From positions 1 to 64,000 of the forward strand of contig CAKSLQ010000006.1 of NCBI GenBank assembly GCA_934467415.1: 64,000 nucleotides of DNA, read 5' to 3'. Below are positions 44,822 to 53,000 of this stretch, one piece after another. The translations under genes and the position numbers were made by a program. Source of the stretch: an uncultured Eubacteriales bacterium. Lineage in GTDB: Bacteria > Bacillota > Clostridia > Oscillospirales > CAG-272. Under the pieces are notes generated by a model that made no database searches, was not told the origin of the DNA, and saw only the letters and a list, made by a program, of their open reading frames with translations. Positions within the stretch are counted from its first letter, which is position 1. Every line of letters begins with the position of its first letter.

Positions 44822-45916
44822 ATGAAAACTGTCATGCTGGTCTTCGGGACACGCCCCGAAGCAATCAAAATGTGCCCGCTCGTCAACGAGCTGAAAAAAC
44901 GCCCCGGGATCCGGACGGTGGTCTGCGTCTCGGGTCAGCACCGCGAGATGCTGGACGCCGTGCTGCGCGCGTTTAACGTCGTGCCGGACTACGATCTCGC
45001 GATCATGAAGGACAGGCAGACGCTCTTTGACATCACGGTCAATATTCTCGAGCGCATCCGCGCCGTGCTGGAAGAGGTCAAGCCCGATGTCGTGCTGGTG
45101 CACGGCGACACCTCCACCACCTTTGTCACCGCGCTGGCCTGCTTCTATATGCAGATCCCGGTCGGGCATGTTGAGGCGGGGCTTCGCACCTACAACATCT
45201 ATTCGCCCTATCCCGAGGAGTTCAACCGCCAGGCGGTCAGCGTCATTGCCAAGTACAATTTCGCTCCCACCGAGCTGTCGCGGGAAAACCTGCTCCGCGA
45301 GGGCAGAAAGCCGGAGAGCATCTATGTCACCGGCAATACCGCGATCGACGCGCTGAAGACCACAGTGCGCGCCGACTATACGCACCCCGAGCTGGAATGG
45401 GCGGCGGGCAGCCGTCTCATCATGATTACGGCGCATCGCCGCGAAAATCTCGGCGAGCCGATGCACCGCATGTTCCGCGCCATCCGCCGCATCATTGAGG
45501 AGCATCCCGATGTGCGCGCCATCTATCCGATCCACATGAACCCGGTCGTCCGCGAGGAGGCCAACGCCGAGCTCGGCGGCTGCGACCGTATCCGCATCAT
45601 CGAGCCGCTCGACGTGCTCGACTTCCACAACTTCCTCTCCCGCTCGTACCTGATCCTCACCGATAGCGGCGGCATTCAGGAGGAGGCGCCCTCGCTCGGC
45701 AAGCCGGTGCTGGTCATGCGTGACACCACCGAGCGCCCCGAGGGCATCGCCGCAGGCACGCTGCGCCTGGTCGGCACCGAGGAGGAGACCATCTATAAGA
45801 ATTTCAAGGAGCTGCTTGAAGACCGCGCCGCCTATGACAGGATGGCGCACGCGTCCAATCCGTACGGCGACGGCTTTGCCTCCGTGCGCATCGCCGATGC
45901 CCTTTGCCGGGAGTAA
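44822..45916 (+). CDS. wecB: UDP-N-acetylglucosamine 2-epimerase (non-hydrolysing)
   Basis: This enzyme interconverts UDP-GlcNAc and UDP-ManNAc in the cytoplasm, feeding teichoic acid, capsule or S-layer-linked polysaccharides. The 364 residues show GTRPEAIKM (9-17), LVHGDTSTTF, GHVEAGLRT with PEEFNRQ, TAHRRENLGEPM and the UDP-binding DSGGIQEEAPSLGKPVLVMR. It has its own consensus promoter and a ggagg site. SLH domains often bind pyruvylated ManNAc-containing polymers, so a ManNAc supply fits the SLH-rich surface seen here (inference). Confidence 0.96.
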   Translation: MKTVMLVFGTRPEAIKMCPLVNELKKRPGIRTVVCVSGQHREMLDAVLRAFNVVPDYDLAIMKDRQTLFDITVNILERIRAVLEEVKPDVVLVHGDTSTTFVTALACFYMQIPVGHVEAGLRTYNIYSPYPEEFNRQAVSVIAKYNFAPTELSRENLLREGRKPESIYVTGNTAIDALKTTVRADYTHPELEWAAGSRLIMITAHRRENLGEPMHRMFRAIRRIIEEHPDVRAIYPIHMNPVVREEANAELGGCDRIRIIEPLDVLDFHNFLSRSYLILTDSGGIQEEAPSLGKPVLVMRDTTERPEGIAAGTLRLVGTEEETIYKNFKELLEDRAAYDRMAHASNPYGDGFASVRIADALCRE

Positions 45917-45921
45917 ACGCC

Positions 45922-47139
45922 ATGACGGTCATTGAAGTGCTGGACAAGTCTTCGGTCGAAAACCTGTACGCGCCGCTCAGCTACTCCGCGCGGCGCGTCA
46001 TTTACATCGGCCGCGACGCAAAGGAGACTGAGCGTGAGTGCCGCGTTTACCGCGCGTTGTTCGCCGCGCGCGGCATGAAGACCGAGGTCGAGGCCGTCAC
46101 GGTCACGCCCGGCAGCGGGCGGGAGCTTGAGATGCTGACGGCGCTGTTTGCGAGACCGGACAGCTATCTTGTTGACCTCGTCGGCGGCGATGAGACGCTG
46201 CTGTTTCTGCTCGGACGCGCCATCGAGATTGCAAAGCCGCAGCACGCCCTGGTACACTACGGCAGCATGACCACGCATCGTTTCCTGCCCGCCGGGCAGG
46301 CACCGACGGCACTGCCGCGCGGGCATCGTCCCTACCTCACGGTCGCCGAAACGGTGGCGCTACACGGCGGCCGTGTTGCCGGCTGCACCGATGTCGGCGC
46401 AAGCAAGCGCGGACATGACGAGATCCGCGCACTGGCGGCCGATCTTGACGCGATGTGGGAGATCAGCCGCGGCGATTCCGCCGCATGGAACCGGAATGCG
46501 GACGGGCTTGCCGCCTTTGAGGCGCTCGGCTGTCGGCGCGGCATGTCCTTCTCGGTCTCGCAGACGTTTGCCAGGGAGAAAAAGCGCGCAGACGCCTATA
46601 TCCGCCTGCACAGCTTCCTGCCGCGCCTTGCGGCGGCCGGGCTTGTCGAGAATCCGGTCATGCAGCGGGGCAGAGTGTCCTTCCGCTATAAGAACAGGTT
46701 CGTTCACACCTGTCTTTGCCGCGCAGGGCTTTTGCTGGAGCTGAAGATTTACCTGTCCGCCCTGCTGACGCGCGGGTCGGACGGCAAGCCGCTGTTTGAC
46801 GACGCGATGACCGGCGTTGTTCTGGACTGGGATCGCCGCACGCGCGAGGCCGCCTCGGTCAATGAGATCGACGTGCTGCTCACGCGCGGCATGATCCCGA
46901 TCTTCATTTCCTGCAAGAACGGCGGGTACGGCGAGGAAGAGCTGTACAAGCTCGCCGCCGTCGCCGCGCGGTTCGGCGGGCGCTTTGCCAAAAAAGCGCT
47001 TGTCGCCGCCGGCACGTCCGGCAGCCCTGCGCGCGACGCCTATTTCGCCCGCCGCGCCGCCGATCTCGGCATCTGCCTGATTCCCGGCGTACACACGCTT
47101 TCGCAGGCGGAGATCTGCAAAGCGCTTGCGGCGTTGTGA
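45922..47139 (+). CDS. CARF-domain nuclease of the Card1/Can2 (DUF1887) family
   Basis: This 405-residue protein has an N-terminal CARF Rossmann domain (VIYIGRDAKETE, about 26-37, and the ligand-site DLVGGDETLL, about 85-94). A winged-helix-like middle segment (LPRLAAAGLVENPV) leads to a C-terminal PD-(D/E)xK nuclease: GLLLELKIY (about 270), then NEIDVLLTRG and IFISCKNG (about 314-333), supplying E, D and K. Known relatives bind cyclic tetra-adenylate and cut DNA or RNA during type III CRISPR defence. No cas gene or array is in the window. It starts 5 nt after wecB and shares its promoter. Confidence 0.85.
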   Translation: MTVIEVLDKSSVENLYAPLSYSARRVIYIGRDAKETERECRVYRALFAARGMKTEVEAVTVTPGSGRELEMLTALFARPDSYLVDLVGGDETLLFLLGRAIEIAKPQHALVHYGSMTTHRFLPAGQAPTALPRGHRPYLTVAETVALHGGRVAGCTDVGASKRGHDEIRALAADLDAMWEISRGDSAAWNRNADGLAAFEALGCRRGMSFSVSQTFAREKKRADAYIRLHSFLPRLAAAGLVENPVMQRGRVSFRYKNRFVHTCLCRAGLLLELKIYLSALLTRGSDGKPLFDDAMTGVVLDWDRRTREAASVNEIDVLLTRGMIPIFISCKNGGYGEEELYKLAAVAARFGGRFAKKALVAAGTSGSPARDAYFARRAADLGICLIPGVHTLSQAEICKALAAL

Positions 47140-47217
47140 CGTTTTGCAGCCTTCCCGCGGCAAACAAAAAAACGGCGTTTGTCGGGCTTTGAACGGAGAA
47201 ACAAAAATGCTGATATA

Positions 47218-47260
47218 AACGCCGTGCGGCGCGGAATGACGCTTTGCACGGCGTTTTTTC
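47218..47260 (+). terminator. Terminator after the CARF nuclease gene
   Basis: aacgccgtgc (47218-47227) pairs with gcacggcgtt (47246-47255) around an 18-nt loop, followed by TTTTTC. Confidence 0.8.
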
Positions 47261-47608
47261 TTCATTTACCATTATTAAATCAAAATGGATATAAATAAAT
47301 TATACAGGGCGTCTGATGGTTGAAAAAACGGATCTAATTGTTTATTTATGCGAACGTATGTCCCCGGAAATCGCATAACTGCGTCGTTTTTTGCGTTCGA
47401 CACCTATTTTTATCACGCATGATTTTTAGATTTTTGCATGTTGCACAAAATCGACGCAAAACTGCGCAGGAAAAGGGGGGGCGGAAGCCGACTTGAAAAA
47501 AACCGAAAAAGCAAGGCGGCACAAGGCTTTGCGGGTTTCCGAGGCGCGTGCTGAACTTTGTGAAGAAAATAACATTTCGTCACTTTTGACAAACATTTTG
47601 TCGGTTAC
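47261..47608. other. AT-rich intergenic region without a gene
   Basis: About 350 nt of markedly lower GC than the surroundings, upstream of the sugar transporter promoter. I see no reading frame with a ribosome site and no recognisable RNA family. Loosely inverted segments (tgcgtcgttttttgcgttcga near 47372 and tcgacgcaaaactgcgcag near 47451) may form structure or be operator-like, but the match is imperfect. Confidence 0.5.
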
Positions 47609-47637
47609 TTGACACCGAAATGTGCAGGTGATACAAT
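47609..47637 (+). promoter_or_regulatory. Promoter of the carbohydrate ABC transporter operon
   Basis: TTGACA (47609-47614), 17 nt, TACAAT (47632-47637). An 80-nt leader follows to the binding-protein gene. Confidence 0.88.
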
Positions 47638-47719
47638 GAAATCATCAAGGAGAGCAATTCAGTTGCTCTGCGATCGAACGGAAGACAAAATTGTAAAATC
47701 AGAAAGGAGTAAATTCATT

Positions 47720-49063
47720 ATGAAATTTACGAAATTCCTCGCGATTGCACTTTCGCTCCTGATGGTATTCGGCATGCTTGCATCCTGCGGCAAGACCGAG
47801 AATCCCCCGGTGACGACGGATCCTGCCGGCACTTCGGGCAGTCAGGCTACCGAAAAGACCGATACACCCGCAACCAAGCCCGTCACCCTGAAGTGGGCAT
47901 CCTGGGCGCTTGCGGAAGAAAAACTCTATCCGACCTATGCCGCAATGGCAAACACCTTTATGGAAGCCAACAAGGACATCACGATTGAGATGGACGGCTC
48001 CCAGGCATACTCCACCTACCTCGATCAGCTGATCGTCTCCGCGATCGGCGGCACGGCGCCGAACGTTGCGCACATCAAGGCAGAGTGGCTGCCGCAGCTG
48101 CTGGAGACCGGCGCGGTCAAGGCAGTGGTCGGTATCTCCGATGCAGTCATGAAGGACTACTCCGCAGGCGCGATCAGCGGCGTCACGATCGACGGCGAGA
48201 TGGTTGCAATGCCCTGGTTTGCAAACACCGAGGCGCTGTTCTACAACAAGGCGCTGCTCGAGCGTGCAGGCGTCAAGGCGGAGGACATCAAGTCCTGGGA
48301 TGATCTGCTTGCAGCTGCCGAAAAGGTCAGCGCGCTCGGCGCCGACATCTACGGCCTCGCATTCCCCGACAGTGAAGTTGAGCCCGGCGAGGGCTACAAC
48401 ATCCTTCCCGCACTCTGGGCAAACGGCGGCGAATTCATGAAGGACGGCAAGGTCACGCTCGATACCGATGCAGGCATCAAGACCTACACGCAGCTTCAGG
48501 AGATCTTTAAGAAGGGTCTTTCGCCGAAGGGCGCAACCCTGAAGGACCTCCGCAACATGTTCGGTCAGGGCAAGATCGGCTTCTACTATGATCTCCAGGC
48601 TGTCATTTCCACCTGTGCATCCGCAGCGGCCAATGAGGAAGAGTTCTACAAGAACTTCGGCTGCATGGTCATTCCGGGCGCTGATGCAAACGGCTCCGGC
48701 TATCTCGTGACCCACCTGCTTGTCGTCTTCGACACGACCACCGATGAGCAGATGCCCGCAATGGCGAAGTTCCTTGAACATATGTCCAGCGATGTCGTCA
48801 TCAACATCCTGTACGAAGCAGGCCAGGGCAAGATGTCCAGCCGCGCCAGCGTCAATGAGAAGGTCTTTGCAAATGCCGATGAGACCACGCAGGTCTATGT
48901 TAAGGCGATGGAGACTGCAAAGGATCTCCCCGGCACGCAGATCAGCCTCAGCGAGGCGGACACCATCATGGTCAAGGGCCTTTCGAGAATTGCAAACGGT
49001 GAGGACGTCAAGACCGTCGTCTCCGCAATGCAGACCGAGCTCCAGGCTCTTGCAGACAAGTAA
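47720..49063 (+). CDS. Carbohydrate ABC transporter substrate-binding lipoprotein
   Basis: This 447-residue extracellular solute-binding protein (family 1 type) has its lipobox at LASC (C23) after MKFTKFLAIALSLLMVFGML. A Thr/Pro-rich linker of about 30 residues leads to the two-lobed fold, with SAIGGTAPNVAHI, MPWFANTEALFYNK and ALWANGGEFM typical of oligosaccharide binders. The ATG follows agaaaggag; the longer frame has no signal peptide. The sugar is unknown, though nearby GH127 and GH43-like genes point to arabinose-containing oligosaccharides. Confidence 0.93.
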   Translation: MKFTKFLAIALSLLMVFGMLASCGKTENPPVTTDPAGTSGSQATEKTDTPATKPVTLKWASWALAEEKLYPTYAAMANTFMEANKDITIEMDGSQAYSTYLDQLIVSAIGGTAPNVAHIKAEWLPQLLETGAVKAVVGISDAVMKDYSAGAISGVTIDGEMVAMPWFANTEALFYNKALLERAGVKAEDIKSWDDLLAAAEKVSALGADIYGLAFPDSEVEPGEGYNILPALWANGGEFMKDGKVTLDTDAGIKTYTQLQEIFKKGLSPKGATLKDLRNMFGQGKIGFYYDLQAVISTCASAAANEEEFYKNFGCMVIPGADANGSGYLVTHLLVVFDTTTDEQMPAMAKFLEHMSSDVVINILYEAGQGKMSSRASVNEKVFANADETTQVYVKAMETAKDLPGTQISLSEADTIMVKGLSRIANGEDVKTVVSAMQTELQALADK

Positions 49064-49076
49064 TATCGTATGACTT

Positions 49077-49115
49077 GCGCCCCCTTCGGCAGGGCCGCCG
49101 AAGGGGGCGCATTTT
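49077..49115 (+). terminator. Internal hairpin between binding protein and permease genes
   Basis: gcgcccccttcgg (49077-49089) pairs with ccgaagggggcgc (49098-49110), followed by the short attttag. Such stems between solute-binding and permease genes usually protect the upstream mRNA or stop part of transcription, giving more binding protein than permease. Confidence 0.8.
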
Positions 49116-49134
49116 AGAAAAACGGAGGTTAGAG

Positions 49135-50121
49135 ATGGCGATTCAAACGAAAAGTATGCCGAAAAAGCAGAACAGACTCATCGCTGCGTTCTTCCGCCGC
49201 GATGTCGAGGGCAAATATCATATGAGTGACGGTTTCTTCGGCTTTTTGCTGACCGTTCCCGCCATTCTCGTGCTGCTCACCGTCATCGCCGCGCCGATCC
49301 TCAAGGGGATTTACATGAGCTTCATGAAATACGGTCTGCGCGAGGTCAGCGGTAAGACGGCGCCTGTCTGGAACAACTTCAAAAACTATACCGAGCTGTT
49401 TCGTTCGGGCGGCATCAACGGCAATGTGGTCGATTATTTTCTGACGACATTGAACTTCGTATTCTGGGCGGTGCTTGTGCAGTTTGTGATCGGCCTTGCG
49501 CTTGCGCTTCTGCTCAACACCAAGCTGCGCGGGCGCGGCGTGTTCCGCGGCCTCTTTCTCGTCCCGTGGACGATCCCCTCGGTCGTCGTCGCGCTCCTGT
49601 GGCGTCTGATGCTCAACAACAGCTACGGGATCATCAACTGGATTCTCAACAAGCTCGGCTTTATTCCGACCACCGCGTTCGACTGGCTCAACAGCCCGAA
49701 TCTTGCGCTGCCCGCGGTCGTCATCGCGGCTGTATGGCGGCAGCTCCCCTATATGATGGTCATGCTGCTTGCAGGTCTTCAGTCGGTGGATAAGTCGCAG
49801 CTGGAGGCGGCGCGCATCGACGGCGCGACCTTCATGCAGACCCTGCGCCATGTGACGCTCCCCACGATCCGCCCCGTCGTGCTTTCGTCGGTGTGGATCG
49901 CGATCATGAACAATTTCCAGATGTACACCATCATCAATCTGATGACCGGCGGCGGACCGAGCGAGGCCACCTACACGCTCTCGATTGCGGCTTATGAAAA
50001 GGCGTTCACCGACTACAACTTCGGGCAGGGCGCGGCAATCGGCGTGATGTGGCTGGTCTTCCTCACCATCGTCACCGTTATCATCAACAAGATCAGCGCC
50101 AAGAGCGCAGAAAATCTGTAA
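49135..50121 (+). CDS. Carbohydrate ABC transporter permease 1 (MalF-like)
   Basis: This 328-residue permease has six or so helices. The EAA loop is EAARIDGATFMQTLRHVTLPTIRP in the second half, the coupling helix that docks on the ATPase. The N-terminus carries a basic leader and then GFLLTVPAILVLLTVIAAPILKGIY. The start ATG follows aacggaggtt; upstream codons lie in the hairpin. It pairs with the next gene as a heterodimer. The ATPase is not in the window, so a shared MsmX/MsmK-type ATPase is likely used. Confidence 0.93.
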   Translation: MAIQTKSMPKKQNRLIAAFFRRDVEGKYHMSDGFFGFLLTVPAILVLLTVIAAPILKGIYMSFMKYGLREVSGKTAPVWNNFKNYTELFRSGGINGNVVDYFLTTLNFVFWAVLVQFVIGLALALLLNTKLRGRGVFRGLFLVPWTIPSVVVALLWRLMLNNSYGIINWILNKLGFIPTTAFDWLNSPNLALPAVVIAAVWRQLPYMMVMLLAGLQSVDKSQLEAARIDGATFMQTLRHVTLPTIRPVVLSSVWIAIMNNFQMYTIINLMTGGGPSEATYTLSIAAYEKAFTDYNFGQGAAIGVMWLVFLTIVTVIINKISAKSAENL

Positions 50122-50134
50122 GGAGGGAAGTGCC

Positions 50135-50986
50135 ATGACACAAGCCGGAAAAACCAAGAAAACTGCCGTGCAGGTCGTGAAGTACCTCGTGATTGCACTT
50201 CTCGTCTGCATCCTGTTGTTCCCGATCTGGTGGATGCTGGTCGGCTCGCTCCGCCCGTATTACACGCTCATCAGTCTGGACGATGTTGCGTTCTGGCCGA
50301 AGGACTTCACGGTCGAGAACTACGTCAAGATCTTCTCGCAGGCAAAATATCTGCGGTATTTCGCCAACAGCTTCATCGTGTCGGGCGGCACAGTGCTCGT
50401 CACGCTGCTGATCGCCATCCCCGCCGCGTATTCTTTCTCGCGTTTCAGGTTCGGCGGCAAGAGCGCGGTGCTCAGCGCCGTGCAGTCGGTGCAGATGTTC
50501 CCGATCGTGGTCATCCTGATCTCGTTGTATACCTTCTATAAGCAGTGGGGTATGCTGGATACTTATCGCGGCGTTATCTTGGCGGATGTGACCTTTGCCT
50601 TGCCGCTGTCCATCACGCTGCTCAAATCCTTCTTCGACACCGTGCCGAACGCGCTGGATGAGTCGGCGAAGATCGACGGCGCGGGCAGAATGCGCACCAT
50701 GGTGCAGGTCATCCTGCCGCTGGTGCTGCCGGGCCTCGTGGCCGTCGCCATCTACACCTTCCTCACCGCGTGGGACGATTATCTGATGTCCCTCACGATC
50801 ATCCGCATCGACGAGAAGCGCACGCTGGCCGTCGGCCTTGCACAGAGCTTCATGGGCGAGTATTCCAACGACTACGGCGCGCTGATGGCGTTCTCGGTCG
50901 CGGGCAGTCTCCCCATCGTCCTCTTGTTCATCTTCTTCCAGAAGTACATGGTGGAGGGTCTGACCGCAGGCGCAGTCAAGGGCTGA
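50135..50986 (+). CDS. Carbohydrate ABC transporter permease 2 (MalG-like)
   Basis: This 283-residue permease is the second of the pair. It has an N-terminal helix VVKYLVIALLVCILLFPIWW and WMLVGSLRP typical of MalG-like proteins. The EAA-type loop appears as DESAKIDGAGRMRTMVQVILPLVLP, and there are six helices in total. A ggagggaag site lies 13 nt after permease 1. The YesL-like gene follows after 3 nt, so binding protein, both permeases and YesL form one operon. Confidence 0.93.
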   Translation: MTQAGKTKKTAVQVVKYLVIALLVCILLFPIWWMLVGSLRPYYTLISLDDVAFWPKDFTVENYVKIFSQAKYLRYFANSFIVSGGTVLVTLLIAIPAAYSFSRFRFGGKSAVLSAVQSVQMFPIVVILISLYTFYKQWGMLDTYRGVILADVTFALPLSITLLKSFFDTVPNALDESAKIDGAGRMRTMVQVILPLVLPGLVAVAIYTFLTAWDDYLMSLTIIRIDEKRTLAVGLAQSFMGEYSNDYGALMAFSVAGSLPIVLLFIFFQKYMVEGLTAGAVKG

Positions 50987-50989
50987 AGC

Positions 50990-51664
50990 ATGGGCAAAAT
51001 CAAGAACTTTGTGCAGAAGCTGACCTTCGGCGACCGCACGGAGGATGCCGCCGAAATTCCGAAGAGCGGCACGGGGCTGTTCTGGTTCGTGCTGAAAAAT
51101 CACTGGATGCGGCTCATCCTCTTAAACCTGCTGTTCTGCGTCTGTTCGATCCCGGTCGTGACGCTCCCCGCCGCTTACGGCGCACTGATCGCCGTCACGA
51201 TGCAGTGGGCGCGCCGCACACCGGATGTCGAACCGTTCCGTGTCTATTTTGCGGCATGGAAACCGCATTTTATCGCCAAGACCGCCGTCGCGCTGCTGCT
51301 TTGCATCGCGCCGGCATCGGTCGCGGGATATGTCTACATGTTTTCGAATAACGCGGCGGCGTTTTACGCGCTGCTGTTCGTGTTCGGGCTTGTCTCCTTC
51401 CTCGTGCAGGCCTACTTCTTCGCGCAGCTTGCCGTTTTGGACATCGGCGTCGGCAGCGCGCTGAAAAATGCGTTTCTCCTGCTCGGGGTGGAATGGAAGT
51501 GTACACTGAAGCTGCTGGCCACGGGCGGTTTGCTGCTCGTGCTGTCGGTGGTGTTCACGACCTACATGATCCCGTTTCTGGCGCTCTGCGTCTTTTCGCT
51601 GACAGCGCTCTCGGTCGCGGCCGAGGTGTCGGATGTGATCGACCGCAGACTGACAAAGCAATAG
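50990..51664 (+). CDS. YesL/DUF624 family membrane protein
   Basis: This 224-residue protein has four or five helices. The N-terminal pattern (GLFWFVLKNHWMRLILLNLLFCVCSIPVVTLPAAYGAL) matches YesL/DUF624 proteins, which are regularly linked to carbohydrate ABC transporter operons in Bacillota (for example with rhamnogalacturonan uptake in Bacillus). The function is unknown. It is the last gene of the operon, 3 nt after permease 2 and before a strong terminator. Confidence 0.85.
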   Translation: MGKIKNFVQKLTFGDRTEDAAEIPKSGTGLFWFVLKNHWMRLILLNLLFCVCSIPVVTLPAAYGALIAVTMQWARRTPDVEPFRVYFAAWKPHFIAKTAVALLLCIAPASVAGYVYMFSNNAAAFYALLFVFGLVSFLVQAYFFAQLAVLDIGVGSALKNAFLLLGVEWKCTLKLLATGGLLLVLSVVFTTYMIPFLALCVFSLTALSVAAEVSDVIDRRLTKQ

Positions 51665-51690
51665 TTCCTCTCCATAACCTCCATAAGCGC

Positions 51691-51718
51691 AAAAAAGACC
51701 CCGAAAGGGGTCTTTTTT
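51691..51718 (+). terminator. Terminator of the sugar transporter operon
   Basis: aaaaaagacccc (51691-51702), loop gaaa, ggggtctttttt (51707-51718). Confidence 0.93.
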
Positions 51719-51743
51719 GCATGCGTTTCATTGAACAAGCTGC

Positions 51744-51894
51744 ATCTAACCAAGCCTCCTCCTGACGGGGGAGGTGGCACGCGAAGCGTGACGGAGGGAG
51801 AGAGATGATAAAAGAAGAAGAAGCGTACAAATGTTACTGCGCGTTATCTCTCCCTCAGTCGGCTACGCCGACAGCTCCCTCGTCAGAGGGAGCC
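51744..51894 (+). repeat. Dispersed GC-rich palindromic repeat, copy 2
   Basis: A 151-nt element aligns over its whole length with 58745-58898 in the same orientation. It has the same left end (atctaac-a-gcctcc-cctgacgggggaggtggcacg), inner gttactg-gcgttatctctcc-tcagtcg and right end agctccctcgtcagagggagcc. Arms pair internally (cctgacggggg/ctccctcgtcagaggg). No reading frame is carried. It is probably a non-autonomous dispersed repeat of this genome. Confidence 0.85.
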
Positions 51895-51922
51895 TTGCAT
51901 TGCATCGGTTTTTCATTCCCCG

Positions 51923-51949
51923 AAAGACCTCTTCGGAGGTCTTTTTTCA
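51923..51949 (+). terminator. Terminator-like hairpin after the repeat
   Basis: aaagacctc (51923-51931), loop ttcg, gaggtcttt (51936-51944), then T residues. No gene ends immediately upstream on the plus strand. It resembles a second copy of the operon terminator (gacc stem), perhaps displaced by insertion of the repeat. Confidence 0.75.
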
Positions 51950-51998
51950 TGCAAAAAACACATAACGTTTAGGTTGCTTTTAGGAAGGAACTGTATGC

Positions 51999-52277
51999 TA
52001 TACCATAAGCAATACGAACACACAAGCCTGCGGGCGGATATTTTGCGCGCTTTTCGCATTGTCCGCCTCGGAATATTGACATATTCCGTCGTTGTCCGCA
52101 GCAAAAATCATCACAAAATCTCTCGCCCGCAGGTGCTTTGCAGTTTTGACCGAGCGGATTTTTGCCCGGGCGAGAAAAAAGACGCAGGGAATACGCCGGT
52201 ATTCCCAAGTCTTTTGACGATGCACGAGCGGAAAGACGCCGGTCAAAACCTTGCGCGTTCGTATCGCTTATGGTATA
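51999..52277. mobile_element. Candidate MITE with 21-bp terminal inverted repeats
   Basis: tataccataagcaatacgaac (51999-52019) and its reverse complement at 52257-52277 match at 20 of 21 positions. If the outer TA on each side is the target duplication, the element (TA-taccataagc...gcttatggta-TA) has the form of an IS630/mariner-type non-autonomous element of about 275 nt. Internal palindromes (cctgcgggcg 52027 with cgcccgcagg 52124; gggaatacgccggtattccc near 52187) add structure. No transposase frame is present. It ends 28 nt before the next gene. Confidence 0.6.
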
Positions 52278-52304
52278 CCCATACCGAGGAGGTGAAACAC
52301 GGAT

Positions 52305-52985
52305 ATGCAGGAACAAAACCGCTATCGGCACGAGTATAAATACGAGATCACCTACGCCGATTACTGCGAACTGCGTGCGCGTCTCGGCTGCCTGATGCAG
52401 CGCGACCCGCATGTCGGGGCGGACGGCAAGTACCGCATCCACAGCCTGTATTTCGACAACTGCAACGACACGGCGCTGCGCGAGAAGCTGGACGGGGTGG
52501 CGAAGCGCGAGAAATTCCGCATCCGTTACTACGGAGACGCGCCGACGCAGCTGTCATTGGAGAAAAAGCAGAAGGTGAACGGCCTGTGTCTGAAGGTCGC
52601 CGCGCCGATCGGGCGGGACGTGTGCGAAGCGCTGATCCGCGGCGATCCGCTCGCACTTGCCGCGTCTGCGCCGCCGCTCGTGCAGGAGCTGGACTTCAAA
52701 ATGAAGAGCCGCCTGCTGCGTCCACGCCGCGTGGTCAGCTATACGCGCGAACCGTATGTCTTCGCGCCGGGCAACGTGCGCGTCACCTTCGACACGGAGA
52801 TCGGCGGCGCGCCGCCCGCGGATTTCTTTTCGCCGACGCCGCTTTCCGCTCTGCGGCGCGATCACATGATCCTCGAGGTCAAATACGACGCATTTCTGCC
52901 GTCGGTCATCGCCGATGCCTTGCAGCTCGGCGAGATCCGCGTCGGCGCATTTTCCAAATACGCGGCCTGCCGCGAATATGAGTAA
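52305..52985 (+). CDS. VTC-domain polyphosphate polymerase-like protein
   Basis: This 226-residue soluble protein has the tunnel-fold signatures of the VTC domain: RYRHEYKYEI (5-14), YRIHSLYFDN (43-52), KREKFRIRYYG, LEKKQKVNGLC, and an acidic LEVKYDAFLP near the C-terminus. In yeast VTC4 this domain makes polyphosphate from ATP; bacterial homologues paired with DUF4956 are not proven to do so. The start has a gaggaggtg site. It is the first gene of the VTC-DUF4956-CotH operon, with 15-nt gaps. A nearby candidate MITE may affect its upstream region. Confidence 0.88.
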   Translation: MQEQNRYRHEYKYEITYADYCELRARLGCLMQRDPHVGADGKYRIHSLYFDNCNDTALREKLDGVAKREKFRIRYYGDAPTQLSLEKKQKVNGLCLKVAAPIGRDVCEALIRGDPLALAASAPPLVQELDFKMKSRLLRPRRVVSYTREPYVFAPGNVRVTFDTEIGGAPPADFFSPTPLSALRRDHMILEVKYDAFLPSVIADALQLGEIRVGAFSKYAACREYE

Positions 52986-53000
52986 GAGAGGACTTTTGCA

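Noticed and set aside
45922..47139. Possible CRISPR array or cas genes around the CARF nuclease
   Set aside because: No regularly spaced direct repeats and no cas-like proteins are visible on either side; neighbours are wecB and a sugar transporter.
51969..52442. 157-residue minus-strand frame across the MITE and VTC start
   Set aside because: It spans the inverted repeats and the start of a supported gene on the other strand, has no ribosome site and no similarity I recognise.
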